In this document: piece by piece, positions 35,724 to 43,438 of the stretch
Numbering within the stretch: the first letter of the stretch is position 1
Layout of the letters: each line of letters starts with the position of its first letter
DNA from: Leptolinea sp. HRD-7
GTDB lineage: Bacteria > Chloroflexota > Anaerolineae > Anaerolineales > Anaerolineaceae
Assembly (NCBI GenBank): GCA_024363285.1
Contig: AP024710.1
Coordinates: forward strand, 620,001 to 684,000
Length of the DNA: 64,000 nucleotides
Reading direction: 5' to 3'
The notes under the pieces: model-generated
Database searches by the model: none
What the model was told of the DNA's origin: nothing
What the model saw: the letters and a program-made list of their open reading frames with translations, nothing else
Position numbers and translations under genes: made by a program

Positions 35724-36667
35724 TCGCGCAGCCTCCGTCCGGTCAATTGGATAAAAACATCTTCCAGCGTATTGGCATGAATATTGACTTCTCCCGGTTT
35801 AAATCCGGCATTGCGCAGAGCTTCAAGAATTTCAGCCAGGTTTCCCACGGCATTCAAGGCGCGGATCTTGAGATGCTGTGATTCTGAGTCATATTTCACA
35901 TGGCTGGTAAGGCGAGACAGCGCGGCCTGCGCTTCAGCCGGATCGTGAGTGCCATTATCAAGGTGGATATCCACCTGGTCACCTTCACCCAGGCTTTGTT
36001 TAAGTCTCTCGGGAGTGTCCTGCACCAGCAATTCACCGTGATCGATGATGGCGATCCGGTCTGCCACGCGTTCAGCTTCATCCATATTGTGGGTGGTGAT
36101 GATCACGGTTTTCTTGCGCGCCAGTGATTGGATGTATTCGCGGACCTTCACCCGACTCTGCGGGTCGAGCCCGGCTTCCGGTTCATCGAGCACCACCAGT
36201 TCGGGATCATGAACCAACGCCATGGCCAGGTTCAGACGCCGCTGCATACCGCCGGATAATGTTCGGGCGAGACTATTGCTCTTATCTTCCAATCCCAATT
36301 CATTTAATAAGCGCCTTCCGGCCTCACGCGCCTGTGCGGCAGTCAGATCATACATCTGACCCATGAATTCGAGTTGCTCTATACAGGTCAACCGCTCCCA
36401 GAGGACTATGCTCTGCGGGCACATTCCCACCACCCGGCGCTGGTCACGGTTGCCATTAACCAGCGGCACGCCTTTTAATTTCACCTCTCCAGAAGTGGGA
36501 GCCAGCAACCCGCAGATCATATTGATTGAGGTCGTCTTGCCGGCGCCGTTAGGACCGAGAAAACCGAAAACTTCACCTTCATTCACCTGAAGCGACAATT
36601 TATTAACAGCCGTCAGAGTGCCGAATGTCTTGGTCAATTCTTTTGTTTCAAGGACTATGTTAGACAT
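35720..36667 (-). CDS. ABC exporter ATP-binding protein
   Basis: A 315-aa single ABC domain. Walker A is GPNGAGKTT (near residue 39), the Q-loop region is MCPQSIVLWERL, the signature is LSGGMQRRL and Walker B is LVVLDEPEAGLDP. A switch His is in TTHNMDEAE. The ~90-residue C-terminal extension is typical of the drug/Na+ export ATPases (CcmA/DrrA group). It is flanked by two ABC-2 permease genes and lies in a TetR-led operon, so drug or lipid export is likely. Confidence 0.93.
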   Translation of the reverse strand: MSNIVLETKELTKTFGTLTAVNKLSLQVNEGEVFGFLGPNGAGKTTSINMICGLLAPTSGEVKLKGVPLVNGNRDQRRVVGMCPQSIVLWERLTCIEQLEFMGQMYDLTAAQAREAGRRLLNELGLEDKSNSLARTLSGGMQRRLNLAMALVHDPELVVLDEPEAGLDPQSRVKVREYIQSLARKKTVIITTHNMDEAERVADRIAIIDHGELLVQDTPERLKQSLGEGDQVDIHLDNGTHDPAEAQAALSRLTSHVKYDSESQHLKIRALNAVGNLAEILEALRNAGFKPGEVNIHANTLEDVFIQLTGRRLRE

Positions 36668-36690
36668 AGTAATAAACTCTCCTTAACGGT

Positions 36691-37839
36691 CTACCTGTAA
36701 CGGGATAACCGTAAATATTGAAATAACCGGGTTCCCAGCAGGAACAGCAAAACTGATTCAATGATCACCGGCAGCAACTGAGGCCAGACTGTTTGCAACC
36801 CTTCGCCAAAGATCATCACCCGGCGGATGGCATCAGCCGCGAAGGTAGACGGCATCAGGTCAGCCATGTAGACCGTGCGACCGGCCAGTGTGACAAGCGG
36901 GATGGGCGGCATGGGGTACATGGCGCCAGAGAAGAATACCAACGGCAGGATGAAGATCATAGACAGGTTGGCCGCCTCTCCATCATTCCGGGCGAAACAC
37001 GCGGTGATCATGCCACAGCCGGTGGCTGTAAGGCTGAACACCAGGGCGAACAGACTGATCAGCAGGAAAGAACCGGCCGTCTGTAAGCCGCATATCCAGG
37101 CTGTCAGCACGGTGATCACCACCTGAACAAGGCAGATCACAAGTTGGGCCAGTGTGATTCCACCCAACAGGTCGTACCCGGTGATACGCGCCAGGCGCAG
37201 GCGCTGGAACGCGCCGCCGGTCATTTCTCGCACCAGCAGGATGGCGGTATACATCACGCCAAAAGCAATGCCAAAGATGATCACTCCGGGAACACCGAAC
37301 TGAAAGTCATTCAGGTTACCGGTTCCTTCCACGTAGGTATAAGAGACCACCTGCTTTGGTTCCCGCCAGCCGGTTTTTGACATGATGAAATCGCGCAGCG
37401 GTTCTTCAAACATCACAGATAGAAAGTTGGCTGAGTCAGAAAGCGGGTCGCGCAGCAGGGTGAGACGCGGCGGGTTGGCCGGGTCAGCTTTATTGAGAAT
37501 ATCGGTGAAATCCTCGGGAATGGTCAACAATCCACCCGCCTTCCATTCAGACAGGGTAACCCGCGCCTCATCCATTGATTTGACCTCAGTAACTGTCAAC
37601 ATGGGCTGATCGTCAAATTTTGCTTCCCGTAGGGCATTGACCAATTCAGCCCCCAATGGGCCTTTATCCCGGTTATCTACCAGTATGATCAGGGTGGTAG
37701 ACAGATTCTTGGCCGAACCGCCGTACGCGAAAAAATACAACACCACCAGCAGAGCGGGGAAAACAAGGAAGAGGATTAATAATTGAGGATCCCGCAACGC
37801 TTCGAGCAGGGTCTTTCGGGCAATGTGCAATGATTTCAC
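36691..37839 (-). CDS. ABC-2 type exporter permease (first subunit)
   Basis: A 382-aa paralogue of the permease at 34617. It has an N-terminal helix (LLILFLVFPALLVVLYFFAYG), an extracytoplasmic domain with GGLLTIPEDFTDIL, then five helices. LVREMTGGAFQRLRLARITG is the coupling region. Its ATG overlaps the stop of the TetR gene (37836-37839), and the ATPase gene follows after 23 bases. Confidence 0.9.
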   Translation of the reverse strand: MKSLHIARKTLLEALRDPQLLILFLVFPALLVVLYFFAYGGSAKNLSTTLIILVDNRDKGPLGAELVNALREAKFDDQPMLTVTEVKSMDEARVTLSEWKAGGLLTIPEDFTDILNKADPANPPRLTLLRDPLSDSANFLSVMFEEPLRDFIMSKTGWREPKQVVSYTYVEGTGNLNDFQFGVPGVIIFGIAFGVMYTAILLVREMTGGAFQRLRLARITGYDLLGGITLAQLVICLVQVVITVLTAWICGLQTAGSFLLISLFALVFSLTATGCGMITACFARNDGEAANLSMIFILPLVFFSGAMYPMPPIPLVTLAGRTVYMADLMPSTFAADAIRRVMIFGEGLQTVWPQLLPVIIESVLLFLLGTRLFQYLRLSRYR

Positions 37840-38543
37840 AAAGTTTGCTCCTTCATAATTCCATACATCACCAGCCGGGTGAACGCGGCATAGATACGCT
37901 CCGCTGTCATGCCATCATCCGTTAACTGGTAATAGTTCATTAATTGTGGAAAGATCAGGCCGTCACCAATAGCGATGGTCAATGCGTGCAGCACACGGGC
38001 GGTGGCTTCGGTATCGAGATCCGGCCGGGTTTCCCCTTTATCCACGGCAGAACGCAGCATATCTTCCACCATGCCACGCATCACCCGGGCGATAGGACGC
38101 ACCACGCTCTCGCCATAAACCGGGTCACCGTGATAAGCGGCGGAGGCAAAGAAGCGTGCGAATCCAATTTGCGTCTCCGACCAGTCAATGCCAGATGAGA
38201 TGTACATGGGCAGCATTTCACTCAATGGAGCCTGCCCCATGTAAGGCCGGTAGGATTCAAACAACTGAATGGTGGAACGGGTGGCCAGTTCGGTGGCAAA
38301 CGTCAGCAGATTGTCGCGATTGGTGAAATACTGGTAGAGAGAACCGGTTGAAACTCCGGCTCGTTCTGCCACGCGTTTGACATTCAAATCCTGCGGGCCG
38401 GTTTCGCCGGCTTCATCCAGAATGGCGTTGATGATCGCATGCTGGCGTTCAGGGTCAAGCCGACGGAAAGTGCGCGTCACCAATCCTTTCTTTTCCAGTT
38501 CCAGTATGACAGGAAGATAGTCGAATATGAATTGTTCAGTCAT
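37836..38543 (-). CDS. TetR-family regulator of the ABC exporter
   Basis: A 235-aa repressor with an N-terminal helix-turn-helix at about 45-80 (VKRVAERAGVSTGSLYQYFTNRDNLLTF). A helical ligand-binding domain follows. It is the first gene of the four-gene exporter operon, the usual arrangement of a self-controlling efflux system. An AT-rich repeat with ATGAA/TTCAT and two TATATTATGA copies just upstream (about 38541-38572) is a candidate operator. Confidence 0.9.
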   Translation of the reverse strand: MTEQFIFDYLPVILELEKKGLVTRTFRRLDPERQHAIINAILDEAGETGPQDLNVKRVAERAGVSTGSLYQYFTNRDNLLTFATELATRSTIQLFESYRPYMGQAPLSEMLPMYISSGIDWSETQIGFARFFASAAYHGDPVYGESVVRPIARVMRGMVEDMLRSAVDKGETRPDLDTEATARVLHALTIAIGDGLIFPQLMNYYQLTDDGMTAERIYAAFTRLVMYGIMKEQTL

Positions 38544-38644
38544 ATATTATGAATCCTTTGTTCATATATTATGACGCTTTTATTCAGTTGTCAAGTTCTT
38601 AACCCGGCAGCCGGTGTAGAATTTAATCGAAAGGTATGGTGACT

Positions 38645-39562
38645 ATGGAACTTGCCATCAATGTGGAAGCCCAGAACGGGTTGAACTGGAATAACTGGAA
38701 AAAGATCGCCGCAGCCGCGGAAGATCTGGGGTTCGCGGCCATCTTTCGCTCCGACCACCTGGCCAGTTTTGACGGCCCGCCGGACCTGGACGCGCTGGAA
38801 TGCTGGGTATCACTCACCTGGCTGGCCGGGAACACAAAGCGCATCCAGTTCGGACCCCTGGTAACCCCGGTCACCTTCCGGCACCCGGGGATGGTCGCCC
38901 GCATGGCGGCCAATGTAGACGATCTGAGCGGCGGCCGATTGATCCTGGGGATGGGTACCGGCTGGGCGGAACGTGAACACGCCATCTGGGGCTACCCGCT
39001 GGGAGACCTGAAGACCCGTTTTGACCGTTATGAAGAAGGATTGGAACTGGTATACCGGCTGTTCCATGAAGACCAGCCGGTGACCATGGACGGTAAGTTC
39101 TTCCCGGTCAAGGACGCGGTGATCCTCCCCCGACCGAATCGGCTACACGGCCCTGACCTGCTGGTGGGCGGACGCGGCGGCAAACGCACACTGTCGCTCG
39201 CGGCACGGTACGCGGACGAATGGAACGCCATTCTGATGCCGCCCTCCGAAGCGGTTGAATTATCGAAGAGGCTGGATACGGCGATGGTGGAAGCCAGTCG
39301 TAAACCGGAAGAAATCCGGCGTTCGATCATGCTCAATGTGACCATCGGCCGCACGGACGCGGAAGTGCGTCAAAAAATGGGCGGAAAGAGTGAAGCGGAT
39401 TTCCAGGCCATCGGCGCGGTTGGCACACCCAACGCGGTGGCGGATCAATTGATGGCATATGCCGAAGCCGGTATATATCGTATTGTCGCCCAGGTGCTTG
39501 ACCCGGATGATATGGATTACCTTGAGATACTGGGAACCAGGGTCATCCCGCAGTTGAGTTAG
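38645..39562 (+). CDS. LLM-class flavin oxidoreductase (F420-dependent type)
   Basis: A 305-aa luciferase-like monooxygenase-fold enzyme. Recognisable blocks are AEDLGFAAIFRSDHL, GPLVTPVTFRHPGMVARMAA, LSGGRLILGMGTGWAEREH and LLVGGRGGKRTLSLAARYADEWN. These match the F420-dependent LLM oxidoreductase subfamily. The substrate is unknown. I chose the ATG at 38645 because GAAAGG lies 10 bases before it; an ATG at 38636 is nearly adjacent to that motif. It stands alone and is divergent from the TetR-exporter operon. Confidence 0.9.
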   Translation: MELAINVEAQNGLNWNNWKKIAAAAEDLGFAAIFRSDHLASFDGPPDLDALECWVSLTWLAGNTKRIQFGPLVTPVTFRHPGMVARMAANVDDLSGGRLILGMGTGWAEREHAIWGYPLGDLKTRFDRYEEGLELVYRLFHEDQPVTMDGKFFPVKDAVILPRPNRLHGPDLLVGGRGGKRTLSLAARYADEWNAILMPPSEAVELSKRLDTAMVEASRKPEEIRRSIMLNVTIGRTDAEVRQKMGGKSEADFQAIGAVGTPNAVADQLMAYAEAGIYRIVAQVLDPDDMDYLEILGTRVIPQLS

Positions 39563-39582
39563 GTTAGTAGGTCAACAAATTA

Positions 39583-39609
39583 AAACCTCTCCACTTCGGG
39601 GAGAGGTTT
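39583..39609 (+). terminator. Hairpin after the LLM oxidoreductase
   Basis: AAACCTCTCC (39583-39592) pairs with GGAGAGGTTT (39600-39609). It lies 20 bases after the stop and may end that transcript. Confidence 0.55.
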
Positions 39610-39714
39610 GGTGAGGGGCAAACGCCATTGTGGAACCTGTTGTTCACATGGAAAAATGGCTTTGTAACCGTATATCCACATATCCATTTTCAACCGGATT
39701 TCACCCTCATCTGT

Positions 39715-39734
39715 CTTCTCCCTCTCGGGAGAAG
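39715..39734. repeat. Palindromic CTTCTCCC/GGGAGAAG element
   Basis: Eight-base arms (39715-39722 and 39727-39734) with a TCTC loop. It resembles the dispersed CCCTCTCC-type palindromes common between bacterial genes, and related CCTCTCC sequence sits in the hairpin at 39583. Confidence 0.4.
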
Positions 39735-39769
39735 GACTTTTACAGACATGTTTCGGATATAACTTAACA

Positions 39770-39790
39770 CCGCGCCAGCGGCAAACCGAT
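39770..39790. repeat. Single copy of the motif found in the tRNA-Cys array
   Basis: CCGCGCCAGCGG followed by CAAACCGAT differs at one base from the same element in every unit of the array at 33691-34434 (for example 33756-33776). In both places it lies just beyond a tRNA's terminator. Confidence 0.7.
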
Positions 39791-39794
39791 TAAA

Positions 39795-39820
39795 TGAAAA
39801 GACCCCTCTTCCGGGGTCTT
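39795..39820 (-). terminator. Terminator of tRNA-Gly
   Basis: On the minus strand AAGACCCC pairs with GGGGTCTT, followed by TTCATTT, one base past the tRNA 3' end. Confidence 0.75.
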
Positions 39821-39821
39821 G

Positions 39822-39894
39822 AGCGGGCGATGGGACTCGAACCCACGACCTTCTCCTTGGCAAGGAGACATTCTACCAACTGAACCACGCCCGC
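39822..39894 (-). tRNA. tRNA-Gly (GCC)
   Basis: The minus strand folds as a 73-base tRNA with acceptor stem GCGGGCG/CGCCCGC and discriminator T. The D-loop contains AGTTGGTAGA. The anticodon arm CTCCTTGCCAAGGAG has anticodon GCC. The T arm is GTGGG-TTCGAGT-CCCAT. CCA is not encoded. Confidence 0.96.
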
Positions 39895-40016
39895 ATCACT
39901 TGCAGGCAAAATATTATCACGATTGCGGGCATCTGTCAAATATTTTTTCCCAACATCCGGAATAATAATCGTATCATCAAATGTCAAATTAAACGAAAAT
40001 CGGTACCTTTGACCCC

Positions 40017-40044
40017 TTGACAAACAAAATGTACGCCATATAAT
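40017..40044 (+). promoter_or_regulatory. Consensus promoter of the TetR gene
   Basis: TTGACA (40017-40022) and TATAAT (40039-40044), both perfect, are 16 bases apart. The start site near 40051 leaves a leader of only about 12 bases. Confidence 0.85.
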
Positions 40045-40055
40045 ACGTGTACATT
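40028..40055 (+). promoter_or_regulatory. Candidate TetR auto-operator
   Basis: AATGTAC (40028-40034) and GTACATT (40049-40055) are perfect 7-base inverted arms that straddle the -10 box, as expected for an autorepressor site. Confidence 0.6.
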
Positions 40056-40062
40056 GTTTACT

Positions 40063-40686
40063 ATGAATACACCGTCTCCCAAGAACCGCCGCTTTGAAAA
40101 GACCCGCCAGGGTATCATTGACGCCGCTCGAGATATCGTACGCAGTGAGGGCATTGACGCCCTCTCCATGCGCACTCTCGCCGAAAAGGTGGATTATTCC
40201 CCATCGGCATTGTATAAGTACTTCAACAACAAAGAAGAGATCATCGAAGCCCTGCGGTTGGAGGGCTGGAATGAAATGCAATCCATTTTTATGCGCCGGT
40301 TAGGCGGCGAATTCAATCAAGTGGAGCGCCTTCTGGAAGCCTCTATGGCCTATATGGACATGAGTAACCAGTCACCCGAACTGTACCAGTTGATGTTCAA
40401 TTCCACAGTCGGCGCGCCCGATAGTTTAGCCACAACCGAGGCGGACCCGCGATTCATGGTACTCACCGATATGATCCGTGAGGCTGTGGAAAGCGGCGAA
40501 TTCACTTTGCCGCCGCAAATGTCACTTTTGGAGTATCGCTACCTTGCATGGTTTATTATGCACGGGATCTGTATGTTAAAAGTCAGCATGTACCGCAATT
40601 GTGTTGATGAATTTGACGCCATGGCCCGGGAGATTGTCAAAAAATTCATTTTTTGTGGGACGTCAAAAGCCAAAATTGAGAGCTAA
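40063..40686 (+). CDS. TetR-family regulator
   Basis: A 207-aa repressor. The helix-turn-helix spans about 15-60 (AARDIVRSEGIDALSMRTLAEKV; YSPSALYKYFNNKEEI), followed by a helical effector domain. I chose the ATG at 40063; a TTG at 40054 falls in the operator. No ribosome-binding site is visible in the very short leader. The Tat-flavodoxin gene follows after 72 bases and is the likely second target. Confidence 0.9.
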   Translation: MNTPSPKNRRFEKTRQGIIDAARDIVRSEGIDALSMRTLAEKVDYSPSALYKYFNNKEEIIEALRLEGWNEMQSIFMRRLGGEFNQVERLLEASMAYMDMSNQSPELYQLMFNSTVGAPDSLATTEADPRFMVLTDMIREAVESGEFTLPPQMSLLEYRYLAWFIMHGICMLKVSMYRNCVDEFDAMAREIVKKFIFCGTSKAKIES

Positions 40687-40712
40687 TATGTTCAATTTTT
40701 TTTGCCATCAAA

Positions 40713-40725
40713 TGAACACTGTTCA
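40713..40725 (+). promoter_or_regulatory. Palindrome upstream of the flavodoxin gene
   Basis: TGAACA-C-TGTTCA is a perfect inverted repeat 33 bases before the flavodoxin start. It is an operator candidate but differs from the AATGTAC/GTACATT arms upstream of tetR. Confidence 0.45.
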
Positions 40726-40758
40726 CATATTTAAATGCGTTCATAACTGGAGGAAGAT

Positions 40759-41415
40759 ATGAGTGAAAAACAGAAAGTCAGCCGGCGTCAGTTTTTGAAA
40801 ACCGCCGGAATCGTCAGTGGAGCCCTGGTATTAACCTGCGGAGGACTGGGAGCCGCGGCAACCATCCCACCCGGCGTGGATTTTTATGAAAAGAAATCTG
40901 AAGGAAAGGGAAAAATGAAAAAAGTTTTGGTCGCGTATTCCAGCAAAGCTGGATCAACATCCGAAGTAGCCAAAGCCGTTGGCGAGGTTTTGAGTAAAAG
41001 CGGTGCGGATGTCACCGTGGAACAGATCAAGAACGTAAAAGACCTGGCGACATATCAGGCTGTTGTAGTAGGCAGTCTCATCCGCATGGGAAGCTGGGTA
41101 CCCGAGGCGAAAAACTTTATTGAGAAGAACAAAGCCGCTCTCGATAAAGTCCCCACCGCCTTTTTTACCACCTGTCTCACCCTGAAAGATGACACAGAAG
41201 AAAACAGGGTAAAAGTAGCAGGGTATGTTGAACCAGTTATGCAGATCGTCAAACCGGTTGAGAACGGCCTGTTCGCCGGCAAAATGGATACCAGCCGCTT
41301 AAGCTTCCTGGACCGGATGATCATTGAGAAAATGATCAAAGAAACCAACGGAGACTACCGGAATTGGGATGAGATCAACGCGTGGGCGGAAAAACTGCCC
41401 GCTTTGATGCTCTAA
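40759..41415 (+). CDS. Tat-exported flavodoxin-domain protein
   Basis: A 218-aa protein. The N-terminal twin-arginine signal is SRRQFLKTAG (residues 8-17), followed by a hydrophobic stretch. A flavodoxin fold starts near residue 54. The FMN phosphate loop is YSSKAGSTSEVAKAVG. Later blocks VVVGSLIRMGSW, AFFTTCLTLKDD and GLFAGKMDTSRLSFLDRM resemble the HemG-like flavodoxin_5 group. Export would require folded, FMN-loaded protein, which suits Tat. GGAGGAAGAT precedes the ATG. It follows the TetR gene in the same direction. Its redox partner is unknown. Confidence 0.85.
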   Translation: MSEKQKVSRRQFLKTAGIVSGALVLTCGGLGAAATIPPGVDFYEKKSEGKGKMKKVLVAYSSKAGSTSEVAKAVGEVLSKSGADVTVEQIKNVKDLATYQAVVVGSLIRMGSWVPEAKNFIEKNKAALDKVPTAFFTTCLTLKDDTEENRVKVAGYVEPVMQIVKPVENGLFAGKMDTSRLSFLDRMIIEKMIKETNGDYRNWDEINAWAEKLPALML

Positions 41416-41442
41416 ACCACCTGCGGCAAGGATCAGGATATA

Positions 41443-42372
41443 TCAGGCTGTAGCTCGAAGGAGCTGGCAGCCTGTTTGTTTTTGGATAGTGTACTCACCC
41501 GAACACGCAGGGATCATCAGGCTTTCGTACTTTTCCAAAGGAACTGACCAGCCATTTCCATCCACCTGTGTACTTCCCTCAATCACAGTTAAAGCATGGA
41601 AGGATTCACCGGCCGTGTTGGTTGAAACCGGTTCAGACGGTACGATTTTATCAAGCGTGAAATAATCGCATGTCACCAGGCTCGTTTCGATCGAATCAGT
41701 TGATGATTGTATCTGCGAACGCAGCAATGGGTCTATCACCCGGATAGATTGTTCGATATGCAGTTTACGGCCGGCGCTGGCCGGGCGGTTCCAGTCAAAC
41801 ACGCGGTAGGTGATATCGGAGCTTTCTTGCACTTCATAAACCAGCAAACCGGGGCCGAGCGCGTGAATGGTGCCGGCCGGGATCAGCACATAGTCTCCCC
41901 GGCGGACATGTACGCGGTTGGCGCAGTCGAGTATTGTGCCGTCTTTTATGGTGCGTTCAATATCAGCTTTCGTGATGCCGTCACGCGTTCCACACAGGAT
42001 CTCCGCGTTTTCCGCCGCGTCAAAGAAATACCAGGCTTCGGTCTTGCCGAATTGACCGGCGCCTTCCAGTTCCACAGCTTGAACGTCATTGGGATGGACT
42101 TGAAGTGATAACCACTGGTTGCAATCCAACAGCTTGATGAGTATCGGAAATCGGTTACCAACCCGGCGGGTAACTTTCGTTCCCAGCAGGTCAACACCAG
42201 ATTGCGTCACGATATCTGCCAATGTTGAGCCAGCCATGTCGCCATTTGCGATCGTATTGTTTTCGTGAACAGCCCACACTTCCGCCGTAGGCATATACCC
42301 CGGGCGCAGTCGATCACCGCCCCAGACGTAGTCACGATATTGAGGTTCGAGTTTGAAAGGTTTTAATTTCAT
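41443..42372 (-). CDS. manA: Class I mannose-6-phosphate isomerase
   Basis: Interconverts mannose-6-P and fructose-6-P. The 309-aa cupin enzyme is of the short bacterial type. It has PQYRDYVWGGDRL at the start, LIKLLDCNQWLSLQVHPND (metal His), GKTEAWYF and VLIPAGTIHALGPGLLVYEVQESSDITYR, where residues of the second metal ligand set lie (about 175-200). It starts 4 bases after the stop of the ROK kinase gene, so the two are co-transcribed. The pair would feed mannose or fructose into glycolysis. Confidence 0.93.
   Translation of the reverse strand: MKLKPFKLEPQYRDYVWGGDRLRPGYMPTAEVWAVHENNTIANGDMAGSTLADIVTQSGVDLLGTKVTRRVGNRFPILIKLLDCNQWLSLQVHPNDVQAVELEGAGQFGKTEAWYFFDAAENAEILCGTRDGITKADIERTIKDGTILDCANRVHVRRGDYVLIPAGTIHALGPGLLVYEVQESSDITYRVFDWNRPASAGRKLHIEQSIRVIDPLLRSQIQSSTDSIETSLVTCDYFTLDKIVPSEPVSTNTAGESFHALTVIEGSTQVDGNGWSVPLEKYESLMIPACSGEYTIQKQTGCQLLRATA
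41444..41483 (+). terminator. Terminator of the flavodoxin gene, overlapping the end of manA
   Basis: CAGGCTG (41444-41450)/CAGCCTG (41468-41474) and AGCTC/GAGCT form a nested stem followed by TTTGTTTTT on the + strand. The hairpin also encodes the last codons of the convergent manA. Confidence 0.75.
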
Positions 42373-42376
42373 GTGG

Positions 42377-43273
42377 CTATTCTATTGCGGTCTTAGCCAG
42401 AGCAATGGCTCCCATCACTCCTGCCTGGGAACCCAGCGTCGGCGAAACGATCAAATCTTCAATGGTTTCAGTAACTCTGGTTGACTGGATGTAGCCATTT
42501 AATTGCTGCTGTACGAGTTTGCGCACCTTCGGGATGAACCCGGTATGCTGAGGTACACCGCCGCCCAGAACGATTCGTTTGGGCGAAAAGTTCAGGAGAA
42601 GGTTTGAGATCAGGAAGCCGATATATTTCGCTTCCAGATCCCAGCCCGGGTGATCATCCGGCAGAGTTTCAGCCGGCTGTCCCCAGCGTTTGGCCATCGA
42701 AGGGCCGGATGCCAGGCCTTCCAAGCAATCTTCATGGAACGGACAAACCCCGGGGAATGGGTCAACTTTACGGTCGTGTGGGATGAACATATGACCGGCT
42801 TCAGGGTGGATCAGCCCATGTAAAGTTTTTCCGTTTACAATTCCTCCGACTCCGATACCGGTACCAACAGTAATGTACAGCAGCGGATCAAGTTCACGGT
42901 TTTCCGAAACCCAGTAATATTCGCCAAACGCAGCCGCGTTAACATCGGTATCGAAGCCGCAGGGTATTTTAAGAGCGTCGCGGATCGCGCCCAACAGGTT
43001 TGTCTGCGCCCAGCCAGGTTTGGGAGTGGATGTTATATATCCGTATGTACTGGAATTTTTATCCAGATCCACCGGGCCAAAAGCGGCAATACCTAAGGAA
43101 CGTACTTGTTTCGATTCAACAAATGGTGTGAAAAAATTAATTGTGCGACCAATCGTTTCATCGGGAGAAGTAGTGGCAAAACGCTCCTGAGCCAGAACCT
43201 TATCCGGTCCGGAGGCCACAACACACACAAATTTTGTTCCCCCGGCTTCAATACCGCCAAAAAACGTATCCAT
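42377..43273 (-). CDS. ROK-family fructokinase / sugar kinase
   Basis: ATP-dependent sugar kinase, 298 aa. FFGGIEAGGTKFVC is the phosphate-1 motif, DTDVNAAAFGEYYW the substrate region and TVGTGIGVGG the phosphate-2 motif. The zinc-type HEDCLEGLASGPS follows GHMFIPHDRKVDPFPGVCPFH. These match the ScrK/GmuE fructokinase branch of ROK. The ATG at 43273 is chosen because GAGGA lies 5-10 bases upstream; an earlier start at 43285 has no such site. With manA it forms a hexose-entry pair. Confidence 0.9.
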   Translation of the reverse strand: MDTFFGGIEAGGTKFVCVVASGPDKVLAQERFATTSPDETIGRTINFFTPFVESKQVRSLGIAAFGPVDLDKNSSTYGYITSTPKPGWAQTNLLGAIRDALKIPCGFDTDVNAAAFGEYYWVSENRELDPLLYITVGTGIGVGGIVNGKTLHGLIHPEAGHMFIPHDRKVDPFPGVCPFHEDCLEGLASGPSMAKRWGQPAETLPDDHPGWDLEAKYIGFLISNLLLNFSPKRIVLGGGVPQHTGFIPKVRKLVQQQLNGYIQSTRVTETIEDLIVSPTLGSQAGVMGAIALAKTAIE

Positions 43274-43438
43274 AAAAATCCTCAAGACCGGTATATCAGA
43301 ATGAATTGCTTTTTTCGTTCTTTTCTTTCAGATTGATTTTAATATGAAAGTTTTTTTCGGGGACCACTAATTAGTCTTTGCCATGATTTGTCCATAAGAA
43401 ATCCATGTACTAAAGCCATTTTCCCGGTTACTTTCGTA

